From Opitutia bacterium (GTDB lineage: Bacteria; Verrucomicrobiota; Verrucomicrobiia; Opitutales; Opitutaceae): a DNA stretch of 64,000 nucleotides. Made by a program: the position numbers and the translations under genes. Every line of letters starts with the position of its first letter. Positions within the stretch are counted from its first letter, which is position 1. The stretch covers positions 1 through 64,000 of the forward strand of contig CANJIU010000019.1 in assembly GCA_947474365.1 (NCBI GenBank). The letters run 5' to 3'. A model generated the notes under the pieces. That model was given only the letters and a program-made list of their open reading frames with translations, had not been told where the DNA came from and searched no databases. Below, in pieces: positions 1 to 8,586 of the stretch.

Positions 1-558
1 ATCGCTGCGAAGGATGATATTCACGACGCCGCCGGTGGCGTTGGCGCCGTAGATCGCACCCGCCGAGCTGGGCAGGAACTCGATGCGTACGACGGCCGCG
101 AGAGGGATGGTATTGAGGTCGGTCTGGCCGGACGCGGTGGACGACGCCGACCCGCTGGGCAGGCGCCGGCCATTGACGAGGACGAGCGTATCGGCTGCGC
201 CGAGGCCGCGGGAATTGATCACGCTCACGTTCGCGTTGGTGTTGCCGATGCCACTAGGCGAGACGGCGTTGGCGGTGTTCTGCGGGAGCTGCGTGATGAA
301 GTCCTGCATCGAAATCGCGCCGCTGCGGTCAATGAGATCCCGGTTGGCGACCACGTAGGGAGTGATGTCGTTCTCCGTGCGGGGCAGATCCACATTGCGG
401 GTCTCGAAGCGGTCGCCCTTGATCTCAAATTTATCGAGTGCGATGGCGGATTGAGCGGCGGCGGGGGTTGCCACCGGGGAGGATTGGGCCTGGGCCGAGG
501 CCACCCATCCGACGAAAGCGGCAAGAATCGCCGCGGGGAAACGTGTTTGATTAGGCAT
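1..558 (-). CDS. TonB-dependent receptor, N-terminal part (cut by window edge)
   Basis: This open frame starts with ATG at 558 and runs off the window without a stop (186 codons visible). The first ~24 residues form an Ala-rich signal peptide ending near SAQAQS. A short segment with LDKFEI follows, in the position where the other receptors of this window have LSPFEV. A plug domain then follows, seen as 'DFITQLPQNTANAVS', 'VLVNGRRLP', 'VVRIEFLPSSAGAIYGANATGG' in parts, and VVNIIL. The RIE(F/V)LPSSAGAIYGANATGG segment is the usual plug signature before the barrel. It lies 60 bp downstream of the PQQ-propeller gene on the same strand, so the two may be cotranscribed. The substrate cannot be judged because the barrel is missing. 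Confidence 0.9.
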   Translation of the reverse strand, partial: MPNQTRFPAAILAAFVGWVASAQAQSSPVATPAAAQSAIALDKFEIKGDRFETRNVDLPRTENDITPYVVANRDLIDRSGAISMQDFITQLPQNTANAVSPSGIGNTNANVSVINSRGLGAADTLVLVNGRRLPSGSASSTASGQTDLNTIPLAAVVRIEFLPSSAGAIYGANATGGVVNIILRSD

Positions 559-618
559 GGTTTTGCTTGGTGGGTCGAAGGGATCGCTAAAATCGTTTGG
601 GAAGGTAATCGATGCGGG

Positions 619-1998
619 CTAGCCGACCGCGACCAAGGAATGGAGCGTGCGGAAATAAAGCTGCCCCTCCGAGATGGCGGGGGTGGCCATCGCGGGTTCC
701 TCGAGGCGATTGACGGCGAGCTTTTTATACTCCGGGCCGGCGGCGATCACATGCACGTCGCCCTCTTCGCTGGTGCAATAAATCTTGCCGTCTCCGGCCA
801 CCGGCGACGCCGAAAAGCCGGCGGCGGCGGGCACCAGGCGCTCCTGATAGTGCTCCTTGCCGTCCCGGGCGTCCAGGCACTTCAAGATGCCCGCGTTCGA
901 CCCGCAGTAGATCAGGTCGCGGTAAACGAGCGGCGTCTGGATGTAGATGCCGCTCTTCTGATCTGACCACGCGATGAACGGGCTCGAGGTCTCTCCGGCC
1001 GCCGGCGTGATGTCACCCTTCGCGCCGGGGAGGATCGCCCACACGGGCGCGGCGCCGCCGTGGCCGTTGGCCACGTAGATCAAGCCATGCGCGGAAAACG
1101 GCGTGGGGATCGGATTGTCGCCGCCGGTTTTCAGCCGCCAGAGCTCCGCGCCGGTGGTGAAGTCGTAGCCCGCCACGTAGGGCCAGCCATTGGCGACGAT
1201 CTGCGTGCGCCCGCCCTCGGCGTGCACGTAGGGCGTAGCCCAGCAGCGCTCGCACACGCCCTTGCGCGGCGTGCGCCAGAGCTCCTCGCCGTCGGAGAGG
1301 CGGAACGCCGCGAGGTAGGGATTGGCGGGCGCGTCGCACTGGAGGACGATCCGATCACCATGCAAAGTCGGCGAACTCGCGTAGCCCCAGCCCACGTCGT
1401 ATTTGCTCACGTTGATCACGCCGAGGTCCTTCTTCCAGCGGCGCTCGCCGTCGAGGCTGTAACAGTGCAACCCTTCGGAGCCGAAGCACGCAACGAGCAC
1501 TTTGCCATCGGTCGAGATCGTCGTGTTGGCCTGGGTCGCCTTCAGGTGGCGCTGCGTGCGGGGCACGGCCTGATGCGCGGTCTGCTCCCACTGTACCTTG
1601 CCCGTGCGCTTGTCGAAACAGATGATCTTCCACGCTTGCTCGGCGGTTTCCTCCGCAGCGGTGCGGTCGCCGAAGAGGCCGAGCTTGATCGGCGACTTGC
1701 CGGCGGAGTTCACCGCGGTCGCGACGAAGATCCGATCGCCCCAGACCACCGGGCTGGAGTGACCGAGGCCTGCAACCGGAGTCTTCCACTTCACCTTCCA
1801 CTCGGTTGGCAACGGCGACGAATCGCCGACGCCGCTCGCCAACGGGCCGCGAAACGACGGCCAGTTCGGCGTCGCTGCCGCGAGGGTGCGGTGCGCGGCG
1901 AGCAGCAGTGGCAGCGCGACGAAGCGGCGGCGCGTCAGCGACGACACGAGCGGCGTTTCAGCGAGAGCAAGGGTCGGGCGGAGTGCGGGAGGGTTCAT
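619..1998 (-). CDS. Tat-exported PQQ-like beta-propeller protein
   Basis: The 459-residue product starts with a long N-region and a twin-arginine signal (TRRRFVALPLLLAAHRTLAAA, residues ~22-42), so it is probably exported folded. The mature part opens with WPSFRGPLASGV and contains repeated W/G-rich blades such as 'LGHSSPVVWGDRIFVATAV', 'WGYASSPTLHGDRIVLQ' and 'SASPVAGDGKIYCTSEEGDVHVI', typical of eight-bladed PQQ/BamB-type propellers. Proteins of this shape ('outer membrane protein assembly BamB-like', 'PQQ-binding-like') are abundant in Planctomycetes and Verrucomicrobia, mostly without known substrate. No heme motif or dehydrogenase domain is seen, so enzymatic activity is not implied. The start fits an ATG at 1998. 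Confidence 0.85.
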   Translation of the reverse strand: MNPPALRPTLALAETPLVSSLTRRRFVALPLLLAAHRTLAAATPNWPSFRGPLASGVGDSSPLPTEWKVKWKTPVAGLGHSSPVVWGDRIFVATAVNSAGKSPIKLGLFGDRTAAEETAEQAWKIICFDKRTGKVQWEQTAHQAVPRTQRHLKATQANTTISTDGKVLVACFGSEGLHCYSLDGERRWKKDLGVINVSKYDVGWGYASSPTLHGDRIVLQCDAPANPYLAAFRLSDGEELWRTPRKGVCERCWATPYVHAEGGRTQIVANGWPYVAGYDFTTGAELWRLKTGGDNPIPTPFSAHGLIYVANGHGGAAPVWAILPGAKGDITPAAGETSSPFIAWSDQKSGIYIQTPLVYRDLIYCGSNAGILKCLDARDGKEHYQERLVPAAAGFSASPVAGDGKIYCTSEEGDVHVIAAGPEYKKLAVNRLEEPAMATPAISEGQLYFRTLHSLVAVG

Positions 1999-2261
1999 GA
2001 GGTTTGGAGTGAAAATGCGGGCATCTCGGATGCGGGCCGTCCTTGGCTGTCAAGTAGGGCGACTTGAGTTGGTCGAATTCAAACGACGGCGGGAGGGTGC
2101 GCAACGAAGCATTACGAGAAAGAGCACTCCGCCTGCCAACACGCACGCTATTTGGTACTCAGAATCCTGCCCCTAATTCCTTTCCTCGGTGTTCGCGTTG
2201 TCCGACCACTCCCTGCCTGGGCAGGAGTGCAACCCGCCGAATTTCGGTTCGGAAGAAAAAC

Positions 2262-2351
2262 TGGCGGAGAGAGAGGGATTCGAACCCCCGGTAGCCTTGC
2301 GGCTACACGTGCTTTCCAAGCACGCGCATTCGACCACTCTGCCATCTCTCC
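2262..2351 (-). tRNA. tRNA-Ser (anticodon GGA)
   Basis: The minus strand gives a complete 90-nt class II tRNA. The acceptor stem GGAGAGA pairs with TCTCTCC, followed by discriminator G and an encoded CCA (2262-2264). The anticodon arm has stem GTGC/GCAC and loop TTGGAAA, with GGA at 2315-2317. The long variable arm (GTAGCC-GCAA-GGCTAC) is typical of tRNA-Ser, and the T-arm carries GGTTCGAATCC. A weak promoter candidate lies upstream on the same strand (TTGACC, complement of 2424-2429), but no good -10 hexamer goes with it. Confidence 0.97.
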
Positions 2352-2582
2352 GGCGTTCGGTCGGCCACTCTTGCGAGCGCTTCCCGATGGACGAAGGGCC
2401 AAAGAACGTCAGACCCCTCCCGCGGTCAACGGTAAATCCAACCCCGATCAAACGCGTCGTCGCTTCGGAGGAGCCACACCGCCGCTTCGGACCGGTCCCG
2501 CGCGGAATTCGTGACATGATCACTCCAACCGTGAAATCGCTCCCTGTTGGGGTCTTCCACGTCGTCTAGCTTGGACCGCTCC

Positions 2583-2594
2583 ATGATCGATCAA
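2583..2594. promoter_or_regulatory. Palindromic operator candidate, distal copy
   Basis: ATGATCGATCAA contains the perfect 10-bp palindrome TGATCGATCA (2584-2593). An identical palindrome lies 136 bp downstream (2720-2729), about thirteen helical turns away, so both would face the same side of the helix. A palindrome with a central CG is compatible with a dimeric LacI- or GntR-type repressor. No regulator gene is seen in the window. Confidence 0.4.
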
Positions 2595-2718
2595 TGGGGA
2601 CGGATGATTTTTGGCGGGATTCGGTCTTAGGTGTGATTTTCGGTGCCGTCACTCACTCTCCATACGATTATGTCCAACGATGCCTTCCCGATGCGAGGGC
2701 GGTCTGCTGGCGAAAAGC

Positions 2719-2730
2719 ATGATCGATCAT
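2719..2730. promoter_or_regulatory. Palindromic operator candidate, promoter-proximal copy
   Basis: ATGATCGATCAT is a perfect 12-bp palindrome ending 5 bp upstream of a TTGACA hexamer. It shares TGATCGATCA with the copy at 2584-2593. Its position immediately upstream of the -35 element suits an activator or a looping repressor controlling the receptor/dehydrogenase genes downstream. This is an inference from position and symmetry only. Confidence 0.45.
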
Positions 2731-2735
2731 CGGCG

Positions 2736-2765
2736 TTGACAGTTTGGAGCGGGCTCCGCTGATTT
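2736..2765 (+). promoter_or_regulatory. Candidate sigma-70 promoter for the TBDR-GMC operon
   Basis: A consensus -35 hexamer TTGACA (2736-2741) is followed after 18 bp by TGATTT (2760-2765), a moderate -10 match. The 5' leader to the ATG at 2830 would be about 60 nt. The -35 match is perfect in an otherwise GC-rich region, but the -10 is weak, so this is tentative. Confidence 0.4.
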
Positions 2766-2829
2766 CTGTCATTCTCCGCGCGATGTTCACGCGGATGAGC
2801 TTACCCTCCCCATCCCCCCTACGCCCGCC

Positions 2830-5800
2830 ATGTCCTGCCGACCTGCTCGACGCTTTGCGAGTCATTGTGCCTGCCTGTGGGGACTCTTGGTCTGCCCGTT
2901 GCTACCGGCAGTCGGGGCCGAGGGAAAACCGGATTCGGCGATTGTGTTGAGCCCGTTTGAGGTCAACACCGACCGCGATAAGGGCTTCGTTGCCGGCAAT
3001 TCGCTGGCCGGCGGCCGGCTGGCCGGAGAACTCAAGGATACTCCGGTGGCCTATTCGGTGCTGACGCGAGACTTCATCGACGCGCTGCAACTCACCGATC
3101 TTACGGAAATGGCGAAGTGGGCGCCCAACAGTTATGATCTGGCGGACAACAACCAGACCTACGACACGGGCAATGCCATCCGCCTGTCCTCGCGTGGCGT
3201 CGCCTCGAACAGTCCGCAGCGGAATTTTTTTCCGGTAAACTACAACTTCGACAGCTACAACATTGAGCGACTCGACCTGGCGCGCGGTCCCAATGCCATT
3301 CTGTTTGGCACGAGCGGAGTCGGCGGCACGACCAACAGCGTGACCAAGCGCGCACGGCCGGAGCGGCCGTTCACCGAACTCCGGGCCTCCTACGGCTCGT
3401 GGCAGAATTTTCGTTACACGCTCGATCACAACCAGCCGCTCGGGAAAAATTTTGGCGTGCGGATCAACGCCCTCTACGCCGATCGCGACGGTTGGCGCGA
3501 GGGCGACATGGAGCGGCGCAAGGGCGTGACGCTCGCGGCCACCTGGAAGCTTTTCCGCAATACGGAAATCCGGGCCGAGGCCGAGAAGGGGCGGAGCGAA
3601 AAATCGGTCATCACCACCAATTTCGACGATAACATCAGCGGCTGGGACGGCCGCTCAACGTACCGGGCGCTCGTTCCCGCCACCAACAACCCCATCGGGA
3701 TTTCCCGCCAGGGGGCACGCACCGCGGTGTTCACCCCGACGGGCGGACTGAGCACGCTGGTCAATTACGAAGGCTGGGCGATCACCCAGGGCGGAAACGC
3801 CACCGCGACCACCCCAGCGGGCGGCGTAATCGTCGCGGGCAGCACGGCGAACATCACCAACAACTCTGTCAACAGCCAGGTCAACCTGCCGGCTGGCCTC
3901 TACGATCTCGCAATCGCTGGCTCGCATTTTCGGGTGCCAGGGCGCGAGGCTTCGACCTTCGCCTCCGGGCCTAACTTCACCGTCGACAACCAGGACTACA
4001 CGTTGTCCGTCACGCAGCGCATCGGGGAACACTTCTTCGCCGAGCTGGCGGGTAATCTCGGGCGGGAAGACACCGACGGCGACATTGGTATCAGCCGGAG
4101 TATGACAAGAATTTACCTGGACGTGAACGCCGTGCTGCCGACGGGGGCGCCGAACCCGAACTACCTGGAACCCTTCTCCCAGGCGCAGAGCTACCCCTAC
4201 TATCAGACCCGCGACAAGACGAACACCCGGCTGTCGCTCGGGTACGTGATCGACCGGACGCGCTGGGGGGATTTCAGCTTCAACGCCATCGCCGGCACGG
4301 CGACGAACAAGTTCGATCGCAATGCCTTTCGGTACATGTTGAAAAACAACCCCGACCCTCGGCAATGGCCGAGCTTCGCGGCCGTGAACTACCGGTACTA
4401 TCTCAACACCGACAAGGCGCGCCCCCTGCCGACGCCGGCGTCGTGGACCTATCTCGACCCGCTGACGAATTCCACCACGACCGCCCCGGCCGGCGAGGTG
4501 CGCGACTACACGAACACCAGCTTCAACCAGGTCAACCAGACGGATTACAAATACGCCCAGGCGTCGGCGGTCGCGAAACTTTTCAAAGGCCGGCTCAACC
4601 TGCTCGGCGCGGTGCGGCGCGACAGTTATCAGACGAACCAGGAGTCGATTGTCCTGCAGTTCGACAACCCCGCGGACTGGAATGGCACGACCCGCAACAT
4701 CAAGCCGGCCGCTCCGGCTGACTGGTCGGCCCTGACCTACCGCGAGCGCAATGCGGCGGGCGCGCCGATTGGCGCCGTCTTGCCCGCCGAGACCCGTCCG
4801 CGCGTCGGCGGCGTGCGCGATCCCCGTTATGCCAGCGACCGGTTTCAGGACGACTACTCGCCGCCGAACACGAAGAGCAACATCAACACCATTTCGATGG
4901 GGTCGGTCTACCATGTGACCAAGATTGTCAGTGTCTTTGGGAACTACGCGCAGTCGTTCACGCCGCCCAGTGTCGCCCTGAAGATTGACGGCAGCGTTTT
5001 CCAACCGGTGGCGGCGGAGGGTTGGGATTACGGCCTGCGCTTCACGATGCTCGATGGCGGCGTAGTGGCGAATGTCACCCGTTACGAGGGCCGGGAAAAG
5101 AACCGTTCCATCTCAAGCACACCGCTGCAGCAGAATTTCAATGCCATCATCCAGGCGAACGCGCTCAACGACCTCACGTCCGGCGGGCTGAATTCCCGCG
5201 GGCTGCGCCCCGTGCCCACGGGCTACGTGGACTCCGCGGAGGTCCAGACCTCCGGCTGGGAACTCGAGGTGACGGCCAATCTGAGCCGCAATTGGCGGCT
5301 GATGTTCAACGCCGCCCGACCCAACGCGCTGCAGACCAACCCGAACAAGGAGTCGCTGGCGTACCAGAAGGCGAACGAGGCCACGTTGAAGCAAATCGTG
5401 ATCGACGCCGGCGGCACGATCGACGCGAACAATGTCGCCCGGTTCACTGCCACGATTCCGCCCGGCCAGTCGACCACCGAGGGGCCGAATGCCGTGACGG
5501 CATGGAACGGCAACCTGGCGGCCATCGCCTCGCTCGCCTCGGGGCAGAAGCTGAACCGGCTGACGGAACTCACCGCTAATTTTTATACCGACTTCCTCGT
5601 CAGCGATGGGCGGCTCAAAGGGTTGCGCGTCGGTGGCGGCGTCAATTACCGCGGCCGCCAGATCATCGGCACCAAGGGGGCCGACACGATGCGCGATCCG
5701 GCCAACCGCGCCCAGGCGATCGACGATCCGGCGGTGGGCCCGCTGGACTACGTGTACATGGATCCCTATGCGACCGGCACGCTCACCTTCAGCTATTCCC

Positions 5801-6000
5801 GGCGTATCCGACAAAAATATACCATCGGCTTTGACCTGAAAATCGACAACCTCTTCGACTACGACAAGCCGATCTTCGTGAACACGCTCCTGCGGCCGCC
5901 GGGCGGCGATCTGACCAACCCGGCGCGCGTGGGCACGCCGAACCGTTTCAGCTGGGTAACCCCGCGCAATTTCATGTTCTCCACGTCGCTCAAGTTCTAG
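2830..6000 (+). CDS. TonB-dependent receptor (paralogue A of the cassette)
   Basis: The 1056-residue outer-membrane receptor has a signal peptide ending near AVGAEG, then VLSPFEVNTDRDKGF as the probable TonB-interacting segment. The plug follows (about residues 60-190) with 'DTPVAYSVLT', SSRGVAS and 'IERLDLARGPNAILFG'. The rest is a 22-strand-type barrel ending in the terminal aromatic motif FMFSTSLKF. No SusD partner or CarboxypepD_reg N-terminal domain is seen, unlike Bacteroidetes SusC. It is closely related along its whole length to the receptor at 8587-11760. The next gene starts 22 bp after its stop, so it is likely cotranscribed with the GMC oxidoreductase. The ligand is unknown; a sugar or sugar-acid oligomer is plausible from context. 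Confidence 0.93.
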   Translation: MSCRPARRFASHCACLWGLLVCPLLPAVGAEGKPDSAIVLSPFEVNTDRDKGFVAGNSLAGGRLAGELKDTPVAYSVLTRDFIDALQLTDLTEMAKWAPNSYDLADNNQTYDTGNAIRLSSRGVASNSPQRNFFPVNYNFDSYNIERLDLARGPNAILFGTSGVGGTTNSVTKRARPERPFTELRASYGSWQNFRYTLDHNQPLGKNFGVRINALYADRDGWREGDMERRKGVTLAATWKLFRNTEIRAEAEKGRSEKSVITTNFDDNISGWDGRSTYRALVPATNNPIGISRQGARTAVFTPTGGLSTLVNYEGWAITQGGNATATTPAGGVIVAGSTANITNNSVNSQVNLPAGLYDLAIAGSHFRVPGREASTFASGPNFTVDNQDYTLSVTQRIGEHFFAELAGNLGREDTDGDIGISRSMTRIYLDVNAVLPTGAPNPNYLEPFSQAQSYPYYQTRDKTNTRLSLGYVIDRTRWGDFSFNAIAGTATNKFDRNAFRYMLKNNPDPRQWPSFAAVNYRYYLNTDKARPLPTPASWTYLDPLTNSTTTAPAGEVRDYTNTSFNQVNQTDYKYAQASAVAKLFKGRLNLLGAVRRDSYQTNQESIVLQFDNPADWNGTTRNIKPAAPADWSALTYRERNAAGAPIGAVLPAETRPRVGGVRDPRYASDRFQDDYSPPNTKSNINTISMGSVYHVTKIVSVFGNYAQSFTPPSVALKIDGSVFQPVAAEGWDYGLRFTMLDGGVVANVTRYEGREKNRSISSTPLQQNFNAIIQANALNDLTSGGLNSRGLRPVPTGYVDSAEVQTSGWELEVTANLSRNWRLMFNAARPNALQTNPNKESLAYQKANEATLKQIVIDAGGTIDANNVARFTATIPPGQSTTEGPNAVTAWNGNLAAIASLASGQKLNRLTELTANFYTDFLVSDGRLKGLRVGGGVNYRGRQIIGTKGADTMRDPANRAQAIDDPAVGPLDYVYMDPYATGTLTFSYSRRIRQKYTIGFDLKIDNLFDYDKPIFVNTLLRPPGGDLTNPARVGTPNRFSWVTPRNFMFSTSLKF

Positions 6001-6022
6001 TCCACGCCCTTGCCCCGCCGCC

Positions 6023-7837
6023 ATGCCTCATCTCACTCCGGAACAGGCCAAGTCGTCCTACGATGTCATAATCGTCGGTTCCGGCGCGAGCGGCGGCCAG
6101 ACGGCGTACACCCTCACGATGGAGGGGGCGAAGGTCCTCATGCTGGAGGCGGGCCGCAATTACGATCCCGTCACGGAGACGGCGATGTTCCAGGTCGGCA
6201 GCCAGGCTCCGCTGCGGGGCGTCGCGACGCCGGACAAGCAGCGTGAGTTTTACGACGCTTCGCCGAACAGCGGGTGGACGATTCCGGGCGAGCCTTACAC
6301 CAACGCGGAGAAGGAACCGTCGCGCCAGTTCCGCTGGTGGCGTTCACGCCAGCTCGGCGGGCGCAGCAACCACTGGGGCCGCATCGCGCTGCGCAACGGA
6401 CCGTATGACTTCAAGCCCTACAGCCGGGACGGGCTGGGCTTCGACTGGCCGATTTCCTACGACGACGTCGCGCCCTACTATGACAAGGTGGAGATGCTCA
6501 TCGGAGTTTTCGGCACCAACGAGGGCATGGAGAACAGCCCGGATTCCTCGCCGGGCGTCCTCCTGCCGGCGCCGAAGTTCCGGGCGGGTGAGTTGCTCGC
6601 GCAACACCACGGGAAGAAGATCGGGATCCCGGTCATCCCGTGCCATCGCGCGGTCCTGAGCGTGCGGCAGGATGCGGATCGCATCCCGGCCCGGCTGCAC
6701 CCCGGCAACGCCAAGGCCCAGCGCCTGTTGGCCGAGTCGATGCGCCAGCGGGCCGCTTGCTTTTGGGCCACCGACTGCCACCGGGGGTGTTCGATTCGGG
6801 CGAATTACCAGTCGCCGACCGTCCACCTACCGCCGGCGCTGGCGTCGGGGAACCTCGACATCATCACGCACGCCATGGCGCGCGAAGTGATCGTCAACGA
6901 CCGGGGCAAGGCTACCGGAGTCATCTTCATCGACAAGCGGACGCGGACCGAGCACCGGGTTTCCGCCCGGGCCGTCGTCCTTGCCGCCAGTTCGCAGGAA
7001 ACGGTGCGGCTCCTGCTAAATTCGAAGTCCAACGCATTTCCCCACGGCCTCGCGAATTCGAGCGGCAAGGTGGGGAAATACCTCACGGACTCCGTAGCCA
7101 GCAGTTTTTCGGGTCAGATTCCTGCGCTCGAGAATTTGCCCGTGCACAACGAGGACGGTGCCGTCGGCGGACCGCACGCCTACATTCCGTGGTGGCTTTA
7201 TGAGCAACAGAAAGTCGGCCAGCTGGATTTTCCGCGCGGTTATCACGTCGAGTTTTCCTCTGGTCGCAAGATGCCGGGCATGACGGCGGCGACGGGCTTC
7301 GACTGGCTGAGCGGGCGGGGTGGCACTGCCTATGGCAAGGCGCTCAAGGAGGATGCGCGGCGGTACTACGGTTCCACCCAGGGGTTCACGGCTCAGGGTG
7401 GCATGGTCCCCAACGACGACTGCTTTTCGGAACTCGACCCGACGGTGAAGGACCAGTGGGGAATTCCGGTGCTGCGCTACCATTGGAAGTGGTCGGAACA
7501 CGAACTCCGGCAGGTCGCGCATCAGCAGAAGATCCTCGCGGCCCTGATCGAGGCGATGGGCGGGCGTTACAATCGCAAGCCTGAGACCGATGGCGCCAAG
7601 GTCATCCGGGCAGGTGGCGAAATTATTCACGAGGTCGGTGGAGCGATCATGGGGGCGGACCCACGCACGTCTGTCACCGACCGATGGAGCCGCACTTGGG
7701 ATGTGAAGAATCTTTACGTGGCGGACGGCGCGGTGTTCGCGAACACCGCGAGCAAGAATCCGACGCTGACCATCATGGCGCTCGCGTGGCGGGCGGCGGA
7801 GCACCTGCTCGACGAAATGAAGAAAGGAAACATCTGA
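6023..7837 (+). CDS. GMC family FAD-dependent oxidoreductase (sugar/gluconate dehydrogenase-like)
   Basis: The 604-residue flavoprotein has an N-terminal dinucleotide fold 'YDVIIVGSGASGGQTAYTL' with LEAG at the end of the second strand (residues ~14-46). GGRSNHWGR follows (~115). The C-terminal GMC domain carries HEVGGAIMG (~536) and DGAVFANTASKNPTLTI (~575). The layout matches the large subunit of gluconate 2-dehydrogenase-type enzymes. It has no signal peptide of its own. The following gene overlaps its stop codon and encodes a Tat-exported small subunit, so the pair is probably exported together as a folded complex. The cytochrome c subunit of classical gluconate dehydrogenase is not adjacent. 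Substrate and electron acceptor are unknown. Confidence 0.9.
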   Translation: MPHLTPEQAKSSYDVIIVGSGASGGQTAYTLTMEGAKVLMLEAGRNYDPVTETAMFQVGSQAPLRGVATPDKQREFYDASPNSGWTIPGEPYTNAEKEPSRQFRWWRSRQLGGRSNHWGRIALRNGPYDFKPYSRDGLGFDWPISYDDVAPYYDKVEMLIGVFGTNEGMENSPDSSPGVLLPAPKFRAGELLAQHHGKKIGIPVIPCHRAVLSVRQDADRIPARLHPGNAKAQRLLAESMRQRAACFWATDCHRGCSIRANYQSPTVHLPPALASGNLDIITHAMAREVIVNDRGKATGVIFIDKRTRTEHRVSARAVVLAASSQETVRLLLNSKSNAFPHGLANSSGKVGKYLTDSVASSFSGQIPALENLPVHNEDGAVGGPHAYIPWWLYEQQKVGQLDFPRGYHVEFSSGRKMPGMTAATGFDWLSGRGGTAYGKALKEDARRYYGSTQGFTAQGGMVPNDDCFSELDPTVKDQWGIPVLRYHWKWSEHELRQVAHQQKILAALIEAMGGRYNRKPETDGAKVIRAGGEIIHEVGGAIMGADPRTSVTDRWSRTWDVKNLYVADGAVFANTASKNPTLTIMALAWRAAEHLLDEMKKGNI

Positions 7838-8481
7838 TGAGCGCGCCCGACACCCCGCGCCTTGATCGCCGGACCGCGATCAAGTGGATGATGACGGCGG
7901 CGGCCTCGATGGCCGTCCTGGATCACGCCTCATCCGGAGCCACTCCGACCGCGATCGCGGCCAAGGGATATGGCATGGATCCGGATTTGTTGAAAAATTA
8001 CCAACCGGGGGACGTGTGGCCACTGACGTTCACGCCGAAACAACGGCGGGCGACGACGGCGTTGTGCGACGTGATCATCCCGGCCGACGAGAAGTCGCCG
8101 AAGGCTTCGGATCTGGGCGTGCCCGACTTCATCGACGAGTGGATCAGCTCGCCCTATCCGGGACAAGCGGCCGATCGCAAAACCGTCACCGACGGGTTGG
8201 CCTGGCTCGATGCCGAGGCGCAAAAGCGGTTTCAGGGTGACTTCGCCGATCTTCGCCCGGAGCAGCAGACGGCGATCTGTGACACGATTTGCAATTCCGC
8301 GAAGGCGAAGCCGGAGCACAAGAGCGCCGTGTCATTCTTCAAGCGCTTCCGCGATCTGACGGCTGGAGGCTATTACACGACGCCGGTGGGCATGCGCGAT
8401 CTCGGCTATGTCGGAAATGTCGCGATGACGTCCTTCGAAGGTCCAACGCCGGAGGCACTCCGGCACATCGGCCTCGCCTGA
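7837..8481 (+). CDS. Gluconate 2-dehydrogenase subunit 3 family protein, Tat signal
   Basis: The 214-residue product starts at the ATG overlapping the upstream stop (ATGA, 7837), with AAAGGA upstream as ribosome-binding site. The N-terminus has a twin-arginine signal, DRRTAIKWMMTAAASMAVLDHASSG in parts (residues ~9-34). The remainder matches the Gluconate_2-dh3 family: 'LTFTPKQRRATTALCDVIIPAD', 'GVPDFIDEWISSPYP', FKRFRDLTAGGYYTT and 'GMRDLGYVGN'. In this family the small subunit carries the Tat signal that takes the flavin-bearing GMC subunit to the periplasm. Translational coupling to the GMC gene supports a heterodimer. Codons before 7837 in this frame belong to the GMC gene's shadow and are not part of the protein. 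Confidence 0.9.
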   Translation: MSAPDTPRLDRRTAIKWMMTAAASMAVLDHASSGATPTAIAAKGYGMDPDLLKNYQPGDVWPLTFTPKQRRATTALCDVIIPADEKSPKASDLGVPDFIDEWISSPYPGQAADRKTVTDGLAWLDAEAQKRFQGDFADLRPEQQTAICDTICNSAKAKPEHKSAVSFFKRFRDLTAGGYYTTPVGMRDLGYVGNVAMTSFEGPTPEALRHIGLA

Positions 8482-8586
8482 TCGCGATTTTGATCCCCGA
8501 GAAAATCCACCGACCGTCAATCTCCCCAACTGACCGCCGGTGCGCTGGCGGCCGGCACCACCCTCCGGTCCCGATCCCCTCTTCCC

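Larger units (their letters stand above)
2352..2829. other. 478-bp intergenic region with candidate regulatory sites
   Basis: No convincing gene is seen here. The region separates tRNA-Ser (minus) from the first glycan-type TBDR (plus). It holds two near-identical palindromes (2583-2594 and 2719-2730) and a TTGACA hexamer with a weak -10, listed separately. A short GC-rich inverted repeat GGAGC-GG-GCTCC (2746-2757) lies within the promoter spacer. The open frames here lack family similarity and overlap the tRNA or each other. Confidence 0.6.

Noticed and set aside
2148..2523. Short ORFs containing W-S-N-A-R / A-R-L-P-G-V-R-I-P-L-S
   Set aside because: These are translations of the tRNA-Ser gene and its flanks, a well-known false annotation.
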